From: Dryocosmus kuriphilus
Taxonomy: Eukaryota > Arthropoda > Insecta > Hymenoptera > Cynipidae
Assembly (NCBI GenBank): GCA_038277395.1
Contig: CM076195.1
Location: forward strand, 16,686,535-16,750,534
Direction of reading: 5' to 3'
Length of the DNA: 64,000 bases
Part shown: positions 1 to 11,953 of the stretch, in pieces
Position numbering within the stretch: the first letter of the stretch is position 1
How the letters are laid out: each line of letters opens with the position of its first letter
Notes under the pieces: generated by a model
The model's database searches: none
What the model was told of the DNA's origin: nothing
The model's input: only the letters and a program-made list of their open reading frames with translations
Position numbers and translations under genes: made by a program

Positions 1-1109
1 AACGAGATTTCCTTTACTTGAAGCATTCTAATATAAAACATTTCAGTTTGTATCTTTTATTTTCATCTAATTAGAGTAAATTATCTGTCGAGCGTATTAT
101 GTTCTAAGTACAGTAATTACTTCACTGGTAGAAATGAATAGATGGTACAAACATATTCATGATCAAATTAACCATATTTTATTGCTGGTATACAGCCATA
201 CAGGATGTATATTTGGGAATCCGATTTTCTTTTGTGCTCATATAGACCAATGTGGACTAGTTTTATTTCTGCATGCATTTTGAAGTTATAAAAGTAGACG
301 CGTAAAAGCGAGGGAGATGCGTTCTCCAAAAAAAAAAAATTTCGAAACGAAGTAAAGCGAGTCGGGTGAATCAGCCATCCACGGATATTGATAAAGGACA
401 ATTTTTGGAGAGCTCTCCCACTCAGATATTAATAGAATTACACTTTTCTTATAGCATTAATACAAATAATTATGGGGCTTTGTAACACAAATATAAATCA
501 GCTGCATTTAACGTATTTCATGTAGTGCATTTCGCATCCCTTATGATTAAAGAACACATATTTGTCATAATTTATGTTTTTATAAAGCGGTAAAAGAAAC
601 TCCTTACAAGCTGAACAAGGATAAAGTCTTAGGGATAGTTGCCTGTCAATTCAGGTTATATGACCGTTGGCTGTTTGTACATTGTTTTCTCTTTCTTCGT
701 ACAGACTTTCAATTGAGAGGGAGTTTGATTCTCAGGGAGACGTCGTGGTCTTGGGATCTGGGACATACAGTTGTGCTTGTTCTCCAAAGGAAAGCACATT
801 AAAAATATGGCGAATCACAAGTACATTTATTTTGTTTACTAAAACCAACTCTTTGGCGATTTCATAGTTTTGGGAGGGCACAATGGAACTTAAGTAAGGA
901 ATTGGACACTGGATAAATCAAAATTGTTGTTACAGGGTCGGCGATTTCAGCGTTTGTTCAACTCATACAGAAAAAAGTATATGTAATTTCTTTTTGGGTA
1001 ATACTAAACTAAAACATACCCAATGTTATAGATGAATTTTACTAACGTGAGGTTGATTGTTGAAGGTACACCGTACCCTGAAATCGAAGTAAATATTACA
1101 CTTGGGATT
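1..1109. other. No recognisable gene
   Basis: AT-rich DNA. Open frames are short (77 codons at most), run over low-complexity sequence and match nothing I know. I see no splice-bounded exon or terminal repeat here. Confidence 0.5.
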
Positions 1110-1503
1110 TCTATGGAGTTAAGTACATCCTAAACGCTGTTGCAACACCAAGGGGAAACGGATCACAAAAAGGAGTCTATCTCAGCTTCTTTTTGGATAT
1201 AAACCCAGAGGTGTAGCGGATGCTGCACTGGCTGCGGAAATTCAGGCAAGTCTTGATCTTTTAGACCTGCAGGAACTGACGAATGAAGCAAAGCGATCAC
1301 CAGACATAGAACAAGTAAAGCAGAAGAAAAGTTTTGATGTGGGTCGAGTCAAACCACCGTAGTATAAGTTCGGCAATGTGATCACAGTGGCAGCTAAGAA
1401 AATGGCTATGGGGACAGCAGAAGATTGACGGCAAAGGCGAAGGGACCGTTCAAAGTAACTCCAATACTACCCAATAACCAGTACGAGATTCAAGATCATT
1501 GAT
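1110..1503 (+). pseudogene. Gypsy-type integrase C-terminal remnant
   Basis: This is a broken piece of an LTR-retrotransposon pol gene. Read in three partly frameshifted stretches, it gives the region after the integrase core. It has a GYKPRGVADA stretch (about 1190), then a helical segment ending KQKKSFDVGRVKPP. A stop codon follows, then YKFGNV, and then a GPFKVTPILPNNQYEIQD stretch near 1450-1500. In Gypsy integrases the order is the same: FGYRPRG-like motif, KxxFDxxR, YKVGD, and the GPF...VxxxLPNxxYxIxD tail. At least two frameshifts and one stop break it. No LTR was identified on either side. The assignment is by family pattern from memory, without a search. Confidence 0.75.
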
Positions 1504-2945
1504 ATTTGGAAAAATCGCCCAACTAGCGCATTACTGTTGCGGTAGATAGCGTGAAGAGATGGGTCACGTTCGATGCTACATGGTGAGCTGATGAGTGAAT
1601 GCAGAGAATCAACCTAGATGTCTCGAGAGCTGTGTTCCACATGATGGAAAAAATTAGCCGGAGTCGACGATCCTGAGGTGCAATTCTTGGTCTCGATTGT
1701 GACCGAACGAACATTGGCAAGGCTAAGTATAGGCCAAGTCTAGTATTCCTAGGTTAGGAAGTTGTCAACCTTATACTGGGTGGAGTACTAGGCGGAGGTC
1801 AGGACAAGAGCAGGCCGAGTTTGGGATTGCTCAGGTATGATTTCTGGTCAGAATCATACGGATACTGAGAATCCAGGCGGAGGCTGGGACTAAGGCCGAG
1901 TCTGGTATTCCTAGGTCAAGGAATGGTCAACCTTGTGCTGGACGGAATACTGGGCGGAGGTCAGGACTAAGGTAGTCGAAATCGGGGTTAGCACCAGATT
2001 AAGGAAGCAGGTTGTCCAATTAATCGTTGGATTCCCTGGCGAGACTAGCAACCGTAAATGCTAAGCTTGAGAATGAATCTGTTGGTACAGAATGGCCCTT
2101 GCGAAGCGGTTATTTAAACCCTAGAATAAAGTGGAGGAGCTAGGTAGAGGACCCATAGACTCGTGGAAACTTTCCCATAATTCTAGAAAAGCAGATAAGC
2201 AAACTGACCCTCAATAAAGCCATTTTCGGAGAAGTATAAACTTTTACAATTAGTAACAAAGATTTTCGAGGACAGGTACTAGAGGTTACAAAGGGCTAGT
2301 CTTCCAAGGTAAAGGAAAAGCACGTTCCTATTATAAAAACGAGTTGCCTAAAGGAATTTAACTAAGAGTTGTACAAATAGCTAGAAGATTCTAGCAATAC
2401 AAAAAAAAGTGAGAGAAATTAAAGTTACAGAGTTTTAAAGATATTTAAAAATTAAGGAATCCTTATGATATACAAAAATAGAAAAACATAAAATAACTAA
2501 ATATTAATTAAGATTGTTACGCAGTAACACCGTTGATGTTCGAAAAATGAATGGATATTTCGAAAAAAATCATTTTTTATTAAAGAAAGTTTTCTTGTAA
2601 GAAGGAATAGTTTAGCGTCGATGAAAATATTAGTACCATTTCAATTATTTTCGTAATTATAGGAAAGCTGAACAGGTTCCATGCAAAGAACCCAAAAGCT
2701 GATTTAGGAGATAATACAGAGCAGTTCTTATTACTGGGAAATCATGGTTACATTCCGAGACTATTCAGAGTTTATACGGAATATCACTAAAAGTAAATCA
2801 TGTGAGTTGCTGCAGAAAGACGGAGACGGAGTTAAATTTTAAACTTAAAAAAATGATATCAACGTTCGGACGCTTACAGGTATTTTTTCGGTAAGAGCAA
2901 AGCTAGCTAACCTAAGCTGACCCGAAGAGACTAAATCGAAAGAGA
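1504..2945. other. No recognisable gene; downstream of Gypsy remnant
   Basis: No convincing coding sequence. It contains one imperfect tandem duplication (listed separately) and could be the 3' part or LTR of the preceding Gypsy remnant. I could not find a matching second LTR in the window. Confidence 0.35.
1731..1975. repeat. Imperfect tandem duplication, ~162 bp period
   Basis: The block starting AGGCCAAGTCTAGTATTCCT at 1731 recurs at 1893 as AGGCCGAGTCTGGTATTCCT. Shared words follow in both copies (GTCAACCTT, GGCGGAGGTCAGGAC). There are one full and one partial copy. Confidence 0.7.
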
Positions 2946-3720
2946 CTACACGGAGAAAAAAATTTGACTATAATAGCAAGAACATTTGTCATGCTTTTTC
3001 AGCAGGTTTCTTTCTTGTTTTCCTGGTGCAAAATTCATACATTTTAAGCAAGGATCCCTTCATGCTAAAACAGTTGAAAGTTTCATGATTTTAGAGCAGT
3101 TATGCCGTGCGAGAATAGCGCCAACTTCGCGTTGCTATGGTTGTAAGGAAGCTCATCCTACACGGAGAAAAAAATCTGTCTATAATAGCAAGAACATTTG
3201 TCATGCTTTTGTAGCAGATTTGATTCCTGTTATCCTAGTGCAAAATACATACATTTTAAGCAGGTATCACTTCATGCTAAAAAAAGTAAAAAGTTTTATT
3301 ATTTTATAGCAGTTGTGCCTTGCGAGAATAGCTCGCACTTCACGATGCTATGGTTGTAAGAAAACTCATCCTGTTTCAGCAAGAGTTTACTTGCAACCAA
3401 GCCACGTGCAATGTCAGTGTGCGCGGCCTAACATCTCCGTTTCAGAGTGCTCTTGCTGAAATAGGATGAATCTTTTGCAACCAAAGGCAAGGTGAAGTCT
3501 TGCATTTCACGGATGCCATGAACATTTCTTTGACAGCATATGACTCTAGCAACAACGACATGCGCCTAATTTTTTTATGCTATAAGACATTCGATGCGAA
3601 AAAGTCATGAGTTGATGCCAATACTGGTAGAGCTTCATACCAATTCCACACATTCAAGTTCAGTGCTCTAATAGGGAGAGCTCAGATTACTACAATAGTC
3701 AGATTTTTTTCTCCGTGTAG
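2946..3720. mobile_element. Short DNA element with CTACACGGAG terminal inverted repeats
   Basis: The sequence opens with CTACACGGAGAAAAAAAT and closes with the inverse, ATTTTTTTCTCCGTGTAG, ending at 3720. The left end is duplicated: the same terminus starts again at 3158, and the following ~210 bp are repeated, giving a 212 bp tandem duplication (2946-3157, 3158-3369). Inside there is a second inverted pair built on CATCCTGTTTCAGCAAGAG (about 3370) and its inverse near 3450. No transposase is present, so this is a non-autonomous, hairpin-forming element. I could not define a target duplication. Confidence 0.65.
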
Positions 3721-3814
3721 AACGGCAAAAATAAGATGTCAGAATCTATGTAACTTCGGCTTACCCGAGCTTTAACCTCGGCATCCAGCTGTCGTATTAG
3801 CTGACAGATTCTAA

Positions 3815-5040
3815 GCCCGCTCTCCATAGTGTGGAAGAGAACCCACGAAAATTAATCAAAAAGAAGCGAACTGGTGCGTTGTATCCGAAATAAGAAAATT
3901 CGAAAGAAAGCGTAGAAACCATCCATTTCCTTTAAGGGGTTAGTCGAGGTTGGTGCACCCAAAAAAAGTCAATTTTCACTACTTTTTTCGAAGGTTGGTT
4001 TATTTACTTTTAAATCAATATTATAGAATTCAAATAATGCATGTTTTAAGAAGTTACAGTAATTTTTTTATGGTAAAACGGTGACAAACATGCGAGTTAC
4101 TACCAATCTCTCCCAGAGGTCCAAAAAAAGGCGTTCTGCGGTGTACACGATTGCTTATGACAGGCTCATCTAAAACAAAAAATTCCGGCGATATTATTTA
4201 AAGTAATATTATTTATTTATATTTAGTTACTTAATTAACTATTTATTATTGTTTTTTTTGTGGTTGGAGGAGGGGAAATCTTGCATAAGACACCCCAGTT
4301 CGGTTAGTGTCGGATTCTTACCGACTAAAACCCCTCCCCCTGGCGCTCAGACTAAGTCCGTTGTGCCTTTCCATTTATTTTCAACAGTTGAGATACTGCT
4401 ATTTACAACTTTTGTGTTCTTCATTGCTGGGGGGCCGTCCCCATTAAGGCCGTCCCCCATTCGCGATGAGTTAGATGAAGATCCTCCAGGGAGATCCTCA
4501 TTATTATTTATTATTAATATTATTTATTTAAGGTTTTAACAAAATGGCGGATGCTTGGACAGCAAAAGTGAGCAAAAAAATTTATATTAAAAAATACGCC
4601 ATTTTGTTAAAAAATTAAATATTGCTTAATGTTTCGATTAAAGACGAAAAGAAGTGGTACTTTAATTTATCTCGCCAGAATTTTTTGTTTCAGATGATCC
4701 TGTCATGAGCAATCGCCTACACCGTAAAACACATTTTTCTGAACCTCTGGGAGAAACTGGCTGTAACTCGCTTGCTTGTCATTATTTTACCATGAAAAAA
4801 TTATTGTAACTTCTTTAAACATGTATTATTATTTGAATGCTACAGTGTTGATTTAAAAGCAAGTAATATGGTCTTCGAGAAAAATAGTAGAAGTTAACTT
4901 TTTTGGGTACTCCAACTTTGACTAACCCCTTAAACGGCACGACAGAATAGAGGCCTAGACAGAAGTGCAAGCAGTTTAATTGCTCCAAGGTGAAGGTAGA
5001 TTGCACGCGCGCCGGACTGTTCTAAGGCAGCCAGGCCCAC
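3815..5040. mobile_element. Foldback element X, copy 1
   Basis: The left arm (about 3924-4203) and right arm (about 4540-4970) are inverted copies. Landmarks are the CCTTTAAGGGGTTAG block on the left and CTAACCCCTTAAACGG on the right, with CTCTCCCAGAGGTCC against GACCTCTGGGAGA-type sequence in the arms. A second copy starts at about 6611 and resumes after P1 at 28460. The centre of copy 1 carries a separate ~295 bp insertion. No coding capacity is visible. This is a palindromic, non-autonomous repeat of unknown superfamily. Confidence 0.65.
4220..4514 (+). mobile_element. SINE-like insertion with 16 bp flanking repeat
   Basis: The segment lies between two identical copies of TAATATTATTTATTTA (4204-4219 and 4515-4530). 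Such a long target duplication is typical of LINE-mobilised retroelements. The second copy of element X lacks the segment. Its body holds the word CCTGGCGCTCAG followed by a short block also seen near 40460 (CCTGGCGCTCAGGCC...), so it may be a dispersed family. The flanks are AT-rich simple sequence, so the duplication could be partly chance. Confidence 0.45.
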
Positions 5041-6610
5041 AATCTGTAAAATCACATCGTATGCAAAAGCTCTTACTTAAACTACTGCCATATCCTCCAC
5101 AATTGCCGATTATGGCTGAACCATATAAACGCTATATCGTCCGAAAGGAAAGGCACTGCTAGAAGAACGACCTCCACACCTAGCAGAGACCATTTATCAA
5201 TTAAGAGGGCTTACATATCCCGGTCTCTTTACGATTATGATTTGGGGATGCCTTCTCAGTATTTTTAGCCTAAAATGAAAACATTCGGTTGGACCTTCTT
5301 TGAATAAACTCATTTTTTTTTGCTCAAAATTTTTTGTTTTATTTTCATAAAGACCTACAAAAAGTACAACTTTATTCGTTGAAACTCTTTCATTTTGTAT
5401 TTAAAAATAAAGTATAAAGTGTTTAACATCGTGCGGTATCCTATTACCTTCGAAAATGCTGAAAATGAGTGAAAAAAAGGAGTTTTTTACTAATTTCTAC
5501 CTCTCAGATCATTCAGCGTCTAACATAGTGACAACAAATATCAAAGTGTATAAAACTATCTGTAAACTAAAGCAGGATCTTTAAAGCTTTTTGAAATATA
5601 TTATTTTCGTAGAATTCTACGTTAAAGTATAACATTCTTTTGTTCAAAAAATATTGTCACAGTTAGAGGTAATATTTTTTTGCCATTTTTGTGAAATAAA
5701 AGGCTTTTATCATCATGATGAAGACCCATTCAACTCATAAAAAAAATCAAAAGAAGATTTGTTTACTCTGCATCGGGAAAACCAAGATTATGATTAATTT
5801 AAAGGGCAATGTTTAAATCGCCTCACGTTTTTCACAAATTTGCACTGAGGATTTATCAAAGACTAGATAATATTAAAAAAGCGAAATGTTCCGTAAAAAG
5901 TATTTTATTTGCTACGACATATCTTGGAACTTATTAAAGCTAGAATATCGTTCTTCTCAGAAGACTTTTAGGGTATGAAGTCTACGGTAATCCATATACA
6001 TAACACTTTGACCTATGATTTATATGAAAGGAAATATTTCACAAAAATGCAAAATAAAAACATTTTTTCACCACAAAACTGACTTCTGAAGGTCATATCT
6101 CGGGAATTGTTAAAGATAAAACATCTTGTTTTTTAGATTTACAGATAATTGTATACAGTTCGATTTTTACTTTTACTGTTTTAGGCGCTGAATGATCTAA
6201 GAAGCAAAAATGACACAAAAAAAAGACACCGTGTTTTCACCTATTTTCAACATTTTCTAAGGGCTCGGGATATTGCACGATGTCAAGCACTTAGCTTTTA
6301 CTTTAGAATGCAATATAAAGGAATTTCAAGCAAAAAAAGTTTTACTTTTTATAGGTTTTTATGAAAATATATCCAAAAAAAGTTTTTAAAATTAGAAATT
6401 GAGTTTTTTCAAAAAAGGCCCAATCAAATTTTTTCACTTTAGGCTAAAAATACTCAGAAGGCATTCCCAAAATATAATCAAAAAGAAACCGGGATGTTCA
6501 AGCTCTGTTAAGTGTAAATTGGTTTAAGTTAGGTGTGCTTCCTCACTTAACGATTCAATTACATTTCCTTCCTCTATTCTATCTAAAAAGGTGATCACAC
6601 CCATGTCAAC
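5040..6610. mobile_element. Foldback element Y, copy 1
   Basis: A ~1.5 kb repeat whose ends are inverted copies. The block at 5197-5300 (GGGCTTACATATCCCGGTCT, then ATGCCTTCTCAGTATTTTTA) returns in inverse near 6420-6512 (TAAAAATACTCAGAAGGCAT, then AAACCGGGATGT). The same element lies in direct orientation at 35880-37470. The middle (about 5580-6120) is single-copy within the element. No gene is seen; short open frames overlap the arms only. Confidence 0.65.
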
Positions 6611-7314
6611 TCGCTCTCCATAGTATGGAACAGGACCCGCGAAAGTCAATCCAAAAGGAGCGAACTGGTACTTTGTATCCGATAAGAAAGTTCGAAAGAA
6701 AGCGCAGAAACCATCCAGTTCCTTTAAGGGGTTAGTAGAGGTTTGTGCACCCAAAAAAAGTCAGCTTTTACTATTTTTTTCGAAGATTGGTTTATTTACT
6801 TTTAAATCAATATTATAGAATTCAAATAATACATATTCTAAGAAGTTACAGTAATTTTTTCATGGCGAAACAATGACAAACAAGCGAGTTATTGCCAATC
6901 TCTCCCAGAGTTTCAAAAAAATTGCGTTTTGCGGTATACAAAATTGCTCATGACAGGATCATCTGAAACAAAAAATCCGGTTATATTAGTTGAAGTATCA
7001 CTTTTTCTCATCCTTAATAGAAGCATTAAGCAATATTTAAGTTTTTAACAAAATGGCAGATGTTTAGACAGCAAAAATAAACAAAAAATATTATATGCTT
7101 AAAAATACGCCATTTTGTTAAAAATTTAAATATTGCTTAATGTTTCGATTAAGGACGAAAAAAAAGTGATACTTTAATTAATCTCGCCGGAATTTTTTGT
7201 TTCAGATAATCCTATCATAAGCAATCGTGTACACCGCAAAACACCTTTTTCTGGACCTCTGGGAGAGACTGGCTGTAACTCGCTTATTTGTCACTATTTT
7301 GCCATGAAAAAATT
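6611..7314. mobile_element. Foldback element X, copy 2 (left part, split by P1)
   Basis: Matches copy 1 from CTCTCCATAGTATGGAAC onward and includes the complete left arm, the hairpin centre near 7085 and most of the right arm. It stops at CCATGAAAAAATT, where P1 begins. The missing end of the right arm resumes at 28460 on the other side of P1. Confidence 0.75.
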
Positions 7315-7320
7315 GCTTGA

Positions 7321-8640
7321 AGTAGATGTAATAGGCCGTTTCTTGCTCAAGATCCCTGTTACCGATCGTTACCGGCATCGAGAGCTAGTTGTGCTAAGCT
7401 TCTAGAATGTTCGCTGTGACGTCATTAATTATATAATACGCGATTGTTAAACATGAATTTTGCGTACCCCCCCCCCCCCCCCCCCCCCCCCCCCTCTGCT
7501 ATGATAAGTTTCGAAAGGAATGTGGGTGACATCATAAAAATATAATAGCGTAATTATGTGAAAATAATTTGACAGCGCAGGTGTAAGGGATGAAATGAGG
7601 CGTTACTAATTGGTACAATTTATTGCTTCCGTAATGCATTAAAATAAAATTTAGTAAGTAGGTCACAACTCTGATTTTGATTACAAAGGAATCTTTGTTC
7701 TATAAAACATAGGGAGACTCAGTGAGAAAGTCATTAAAAATATACGATTTGTATGACGCATAGTTACGGAATGTATTGATATATAAGCTAATCAACATGA
7801 TTTGATACAAACGTGTCTAGATGTATCTAACTTGATTATAAAGAAACCCTTTGCTCTATAAAACATACGGAGACTCAGATTTTATTTAATAATGCTAGCC
7901 TCTCATATTTCTATTGAAATTATTGCAAACGCATTATTTCTGTTTTAAAGTATCAGCAGTTACGCGCTCTAGAACTGAAATGAGTCTCTTACATTTTTAT
8001 AATAACCAAAATGAGTGTGAGTGAAAGAAATGAAACAGTAGATACACATTTAAAAGATACATTTCATAAACATCAATTAGAAGCTCTAAATCCGAGATGA
8101 GTCTCTTACATTTTTATAATAACCAAAATCGATATGATTTATTGCCCTCTAATGTGTTACAATAAAATTTTTCAAGCAAGTCGTACACGTGCAAGATCAT
8201 GTATAATTTTTCTCACAGTGGGCATATTCGTACATTACTCTAGCCATACGAAACCATACGTTTTGTCGAATCATCTTGGAGGTATTTCAATATTCCAAAG
8301 CGATATAATTATTATTCTGTTTCGCATTATTATGAAATCATTGAATCATGATGCATCAACACTAACTGAGGGTTCGATCGGACAAGTCACAAGAGGTCAT
8401 GCACAGGCAGGAAATCATATATTAAGTAAATTCCAAGACCTAAAGTTATTGATGAAATTTATGCTCTTATATTTTAGCCTATAAAAATATTTCCAAGAAT
8501 TTTTCAGGATTGCATTGATCTGTATCGTTTTACTAACCATATCCATAAACTAAAAAGCTAGTATTACTTTACTACGATGAAAGAATATTCTCTCAATATA
8601 TATCCAGATTAAACATTTTTTCATAGCAAGTATGACGCCA
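7321..8640. repeat. P1 left terminal inverted repeat
   Basis: It pairs with 27180-28453. Matching landmarks run outward to inward: CAAGATCCCTGTTAC; GTTCGCTG(T/C)GACGTCATT; GATTACAAAGGAATCTTTGT; GGTTCGATCG...; and TTAAACATTTTTTCATAGCA at the inner end. Beyond 8640 the left side continues with extra tandem copies that the right side lacks. An uninterrupted run of 28 C at 7467-7494 exists only in this arm. Confidence 0.8.
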
Positions 8641-8699
8641 ATATTGTAATATAATATATGTACTATGAAAAAGATCAGAACGTTGATTAGATGGTGTGA

Positions 8700-9290
8700 T
8701 GCATTAACTTATTTGAAGGTGTATATATTTTTTTCATGGGAATTTATAATTATGTGAAAAGAATTTGACAGCACATATTTAAGAGATAAAATGAGCCATT
8801 ACTACTTGATATAATTTATTGCTTCCGTAATGCGTTAAAATAAAACTTGCCAAGTAGGTGACAAGTATAATTTTGATTACAAAGGAATCTTTGTTCTATA
8901 AAACATAGGGAGACTTATTGAAGAATTTTTCATTAAAAATATCCGTGAAGAGTATGACCCATAGTTATGGAATGTGTTGATACATAAGCTAATAGACATG
9001 ATTTATTACTTCCCTAATGTGTTATGGTAAAAATTTGTCACGTAGGCTACAAACGTGTCTAGACGTGTCTAACTTGATTATAAAGAAACCCTTTGTTCTA
9101 TAAAACATAGGGGGCTCAGTGAGAAATTTTTCATTAAAAATATTCGTGAAATGAGGTCGTCAGCCACGCTTTCAGGGTTACAATTTTCTCATCAGCATAA
9201 ACTAATCAATATAATCTATTGCTTCCTTAATGCGTTACAGTAAAATTGACTGACTCATAGTTATGGAATGTGCAAGAAAACCACTCATTG
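8700..9290. repeat. Internal tandem copies of the P1 arm
   Basis: The segment AATTATGTGAAAA...ACAAAGGAATCTTTGTTCTA, present in the terminal repeat at about 7553-7720, recurs at about 8750-8910. A shortened third version with AAACCCTTTGTTCTATAAAA follows at about 9085. These are diverged tandem duplications of arm sequence pointing into the element. Confidence 0.65.
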
Positions 9291-9434
9291 ACCAAATCAG
9301 CGGCCACTATATGTAAGAAGAACTTTTTGTATTTCTCAGTTGCAAATAAACCATTAAGCTAGCAACAAGTGCGAAATTGAAAAACACACACAATTCATAT
9401 TTACTCTCCCACTGTTCCAGTGAGTATTATTAAA

Positions 9435-9680
9435 CAGTGAACATTTTAAATGAAATATTTTGAAGCAAATTCCACAAGAGACTTGGTTAATTGATGGACA
9501 ATAACAACAAAGTGAAATTTAAAAAAGACAATTATTGTGTATTCATTTTGATCTAGTGAAATTGAAAAAGACAATTTTTTTCACTTGTGTACTCAAGATT
9601 ATTGATCAGTGAACGTTTTAATTAAAATATTTTTTAAATGAATTCCAACCAATACAAGAGACTTGCTCAATTGATGGACG
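9435..9680. repeat. Duplicated leader of the polymerase gene
   Basis: GTGAACATTTTAAATGAAAT followed by ACAAGAGACTTGGTTAATTG (about 9438-9500) repeats as GTGAACGTTTTAATTAAAAT and ACAAGAGACTTGCTCAATTG (about 9609-9680). Only the second copy leads into the long open frame starting at 9638. Confidence 0.6.
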
Positions 9681-11048
9681 AAGCATATGAACTCTTGCAA
9701 GGAAATGCCACATTTGAGGAAATTGACCTCTGGACTCAAGGTGGCACCCAGAACATCCGGAAGCTGAATAAACTACTAAGACGAGGGAAAAAAACCCTTT
9801 CTCTAGAGGAAAAGAATAAAAAAATATCTATCTCGGGGCGGAATTGTAAAAGCCAGAAATAGATAATTTTTAAAATTGCAGAGAAGAGGATCAGGTGTTA
9901 ATGAAGCTGCAGACAAGGAAAAAATCAGGTGGGAAGATATGTAGACAGCATTTAAAGCTCGAATTCGAACAGGTTTGATAATAAATTTAATTCACAAGGA
10001 ACTGAATAGCTTTCTGGATAAGGCAAAAAAAATTATTATTGTTCGAATAAAAAATACACTAAAAATTATGGGGGGTTTAAAAGTCAATGTCATTTTGGCT
10101 GCAAATTTCAGCGCATTAGAAGAGGGTAGGGACATGGCGGAAATTAAACTTTTTAATACTAAAAATGAGGCTATTCTTGAATTTACAGATATTGGGGAAT
10201 GGTTCGAAAGGAGCGTGAGAGTGAAACTTTTAATTAAAGTTAAAGAGTTTCAGCAGAAAAAATGTAATTGGAAGTTAAAAGAAATTATTAACTTAAACGT
10301 AAATTTCAATAAATATACGCCTCTTTCAGCAGGATTATCAACTTATATACAATTATAAAAATTTATAAGAGATAAAAAAGCAGTGGTAAATATTCAAAAT
10401 AATGATCAGTTTTGTTTTCCATGGCCAATAATAGCTGCTCTTGATCCAGCTAAATGTAATGGAGATCATACTAATTCTTCTTCTCATTTCAACAGTAAAA
10501 ATTTAAAGTATGATGAAATAAAATTTCCAATTACTTTATATGATATTGCAAAGTTTGAAAAATTAAATAATTTAAGTATAAACGTTTATGGTGTAGAATC
10601 ATATGAAACTTGTAAGAAGGAAGAAATGGTTCCGCTATATTTAAATCAATTTAAGTCTGACAAGCCAACAATTCACCTTCTTATGATTGAAAATACAGAA
10701 ATTGATTTAGACGATGAGGATTATATTGGTGATAATTATATTGATCTTACCACATGTAATGCTGTTTACCATTTCGCATGGATCAAAGATTTATCTAGAT
10801 TAGTCAGTTCACAAGTTTCAAAAACTGCACATAAAACATTGTTCTGTGACAGATATTTGTGTCATTTTAATTTAGAAAAATATTTTATTAATCATAGACT
10901 AGACTGCGAGAATATGAATAAATGTAGAGCAGTAATGCCAACTGAAAGAAACAGAATATTAAAATTTTAAAAATATAGATTGAAAGAAAAAGTTCCATTT
11001 TGTATTCACGCCGATATTGAGTGCTTATTAGAAACAAATTCGAACATA

Positions 11049-11953
11049 CGAGGGCCTACCCAAAAGAAACCGAACTGATGTTGTGGGGAGCGGAGTTGTT
11101 GTAGTACCGGGTTTTTGCCGGTAGGTGCGTGTAGAGGCACTTTTCACCAGTTAGTATGCCAACTGCTATCACTGTGTAAGGTTGCATTTGGTGTGTGTAA
11201 TTTTTTTTGTGACTGTTGCTTTGCGCGCTCGTCGTTTTTTGTGATGGTTGATTTTCGTGATCAGCGTGCCAACGTGAGGTTTTGCTTCCTGCTCGGGAAA
11301 ACGGGCACAGAAACTCTTCAAATGGTAAAAACGGCCTACAAGGATGATGCTATGGGAAAAACTCAAGTGTTCGAGTGGTTTTCTCGTTTTAAAAGTGGGG
11401 AAATGTCAATTGACGATCAACCTCGCTCTGGACGTCCTTCGACGGCCCGAACCGACGAAAATGTTGAAAAAATTCGTGAAATCATCAGGCATTTTACCTG
11501 GAAGTCTTGAAAAGATTGCGCAACAGTTTACGATGGAAAAGGCCTGATTTGTGGCAGTCGGGGGACTGGTTTTTCCACCACGACAACGCCCCTGCTCACA
11601 CAGCTCTTTCTGTGCGCCGATTTTTGACCAAAAATAGCATGGCCACTGTTCCTCACCCACCCTATTCACCCGATTTAGCCCACTGTGACTTTTTTTTATT
11701 CGCCCGAATGAAAAGGGACATGAAAGGAAAGCGTTTTGCGGACGTAGCTGAAGTGAAGGAAAAAACGACGGAGGCGCTGTCAAGCATCACAAAAGAGGAA
11801 TTTAAAAAATGTTTCGAAAAATGGAATAAAAGATTAGATAAGTGTATTGTCTCCAATGGAGAGTACTTTGAAGGAGATTAAATGTTTTTTGTAGAAAAAC
11901 CAAAATAATAACTTTGTACAAAAGTAGTTCGGTTTCTTTTGGGTAGGCCCTCG
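11049..11953 (+). mobile_element. mariner element 1, internally deleted
   Basis: The terminal inverted repeats are a perfect 28 bp pair (11049-11076 and 11926-11953), starting CGAGGGCCTACCC, with TA duplicated on both sides (11047-11048, 11954-11955). At 905 bp it is shorter than a full mariner (about 1.3 kb) because the middle of the transposase is gone. It interrupts the P1 polymerase between exonuclease motifs I and II. The perfect ends suggest a young insertion compared with the host gene. Confidence 0.93.
11244..11881 (+). pseudogene. mariner transposase, central deletion
   Basis: The N-terminal helix-turn-helix part (from MVDFRDQRANVRF, 11244) carries the WFSRFKSGE and DDQPRSGRPST motifs and ends near 11500. 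The catalytic C-terminal part follows in a shifted frame (11507-11881) with HHDNAPAHT and YSPDLAHCDFF. There are exactly 34 residues between the second and third catalytic Asp, so this is a DD34D mariner. The first catalytic Asp region is deleted. It ends NGEYFEGD-stop, the normal mariner end. Confidence 0.88.

Noticed and set aside
8134..8484. 116-codon open frame in the P1 left arm
   Set aside because: The mirror sequence in the right arm is broken and the translation has no recognisable feature; it is open by chance in AT-rich repeat.
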